5,998 bases of DNA from the NCBI GenBank assembly GCA_014381795.1, contig JACNKY010000209.1, positions 1 through 5,998 on the forward strand, written 5' to 3'. This document shows, piece after piece, positions 5,838-5,998 of this stretch. Below the pieces are notes generated by a model. That model saw only the letters and a list, made by a program, of their open reading frames with translations, did not search any database and was not told the origin of the DNA. Both the position numbers and the translations under genes were made by a program. Source of the DNA: Pseudomonadota bacterium (GTDB lineage Bacteria; SAR324; NAC60-12). Within the stretch, counting starts at the first letter, position 1, and each line of letters opens with the position of its first letter.

Positions 5838-5998
5838 TTATATATATTTAGATCGTGTATAGACCGCAACGGTGAGGCACCCCTTCTCGCCACTTAAAAA
5901 TCCTCTGTCGAGTGTTCCGGTTTCAGCAGAACTAGCCCATCCTGCTTCAAGCCATTTACCATCTTGACGAGCACTTCCCTCTAAGAGGTAAACTAATT
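5838..5998 (-). CDS. Possible C-terminal fragment of an unrecognised gene, cut by window edge
   Basis: The minus-strand frame is open from the right edge to TAA at 5840-5838, giving 52 residues with the upstream part missing. The peptide includes DGKWLEAGWASSAETGTLDR and later LSGEKGCLTVAVYT, with a plausible mix of residues and codons. I do not recognise a family. An open frame of about 53 codons can arise by chance, and there is no start or ribosome binding site to test. If real, the gene is convergent with guaA and ends 326 nt from it. It could also be the remnant of a decayed gene. Confidence 0.35.
   Translation of the reverse strand, partial: LVYLLEGSARQDGKWLEAGWASSAETGTLDRGFLSGEKGCLTVAVYTRSKYI

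Overview
The window looks like ordinary chromosomal DNA from a Gram-negative bacterium of moderate to low GC content. It carries a CMP-Kdo synthetase gene (lipopolysaccharide precursor), a lipoprotein with a lipobox and a Tat translocase subunit, all typical of a double-membrane cell. The lineage cannot be fixed from sequence alone. The long-form, human-like GMP synthetase is unusual for a common proteobacterium and hints at a less-sampled group, for example a marine delta/SAR324-like lineage or a spirochaete relative; this is a weak inference.

Layout. (1) Bases 1-301, minus strand: the 5' part of prfB (release factor 2), running off the left edge. It carries the classic programmed +1 frameshift at an in-frame TGA. 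(2) Bases 302-459: an AT-rich divergent intergenic region. (3) Bases 460-2623, plus strand: a likely three-gene operon of an unrecognised lipoprotein, a thiopurine S-methyltransferase family protein (tpm) and kdsB, with 28-30 nt gaps. A short hairpin follows kdsB. (4) Bases 2684-3611, minus strand: a small single-pass membrane protein of unknown function and, upstream of it, tatB. (5) Bases 3700-5511, plus strand: guaA, transcribed divergently from tatB across an 88-nt gap that holds candidate promoters for both. (6) Bases 5512-5998: no confident gene. This part has several inverted repeats and, at the right edge, a possible C-terminal fragment of a minus-strand gene.

The genes do not form one pathway. 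They are housekeeping functions: translation termination, lipopolysaccharide sugar activation, protein export and purine synthesis. The points most worth a second look are the prfB recoding site, which a six-frame ORF search misses; the eukaryote-like insertion in GuaA; the two unrecognised envelope proteins; and the structured non-coding stretch after guaA. I did not find convincing evidence of a new defence, mobile or biosynthetic system.
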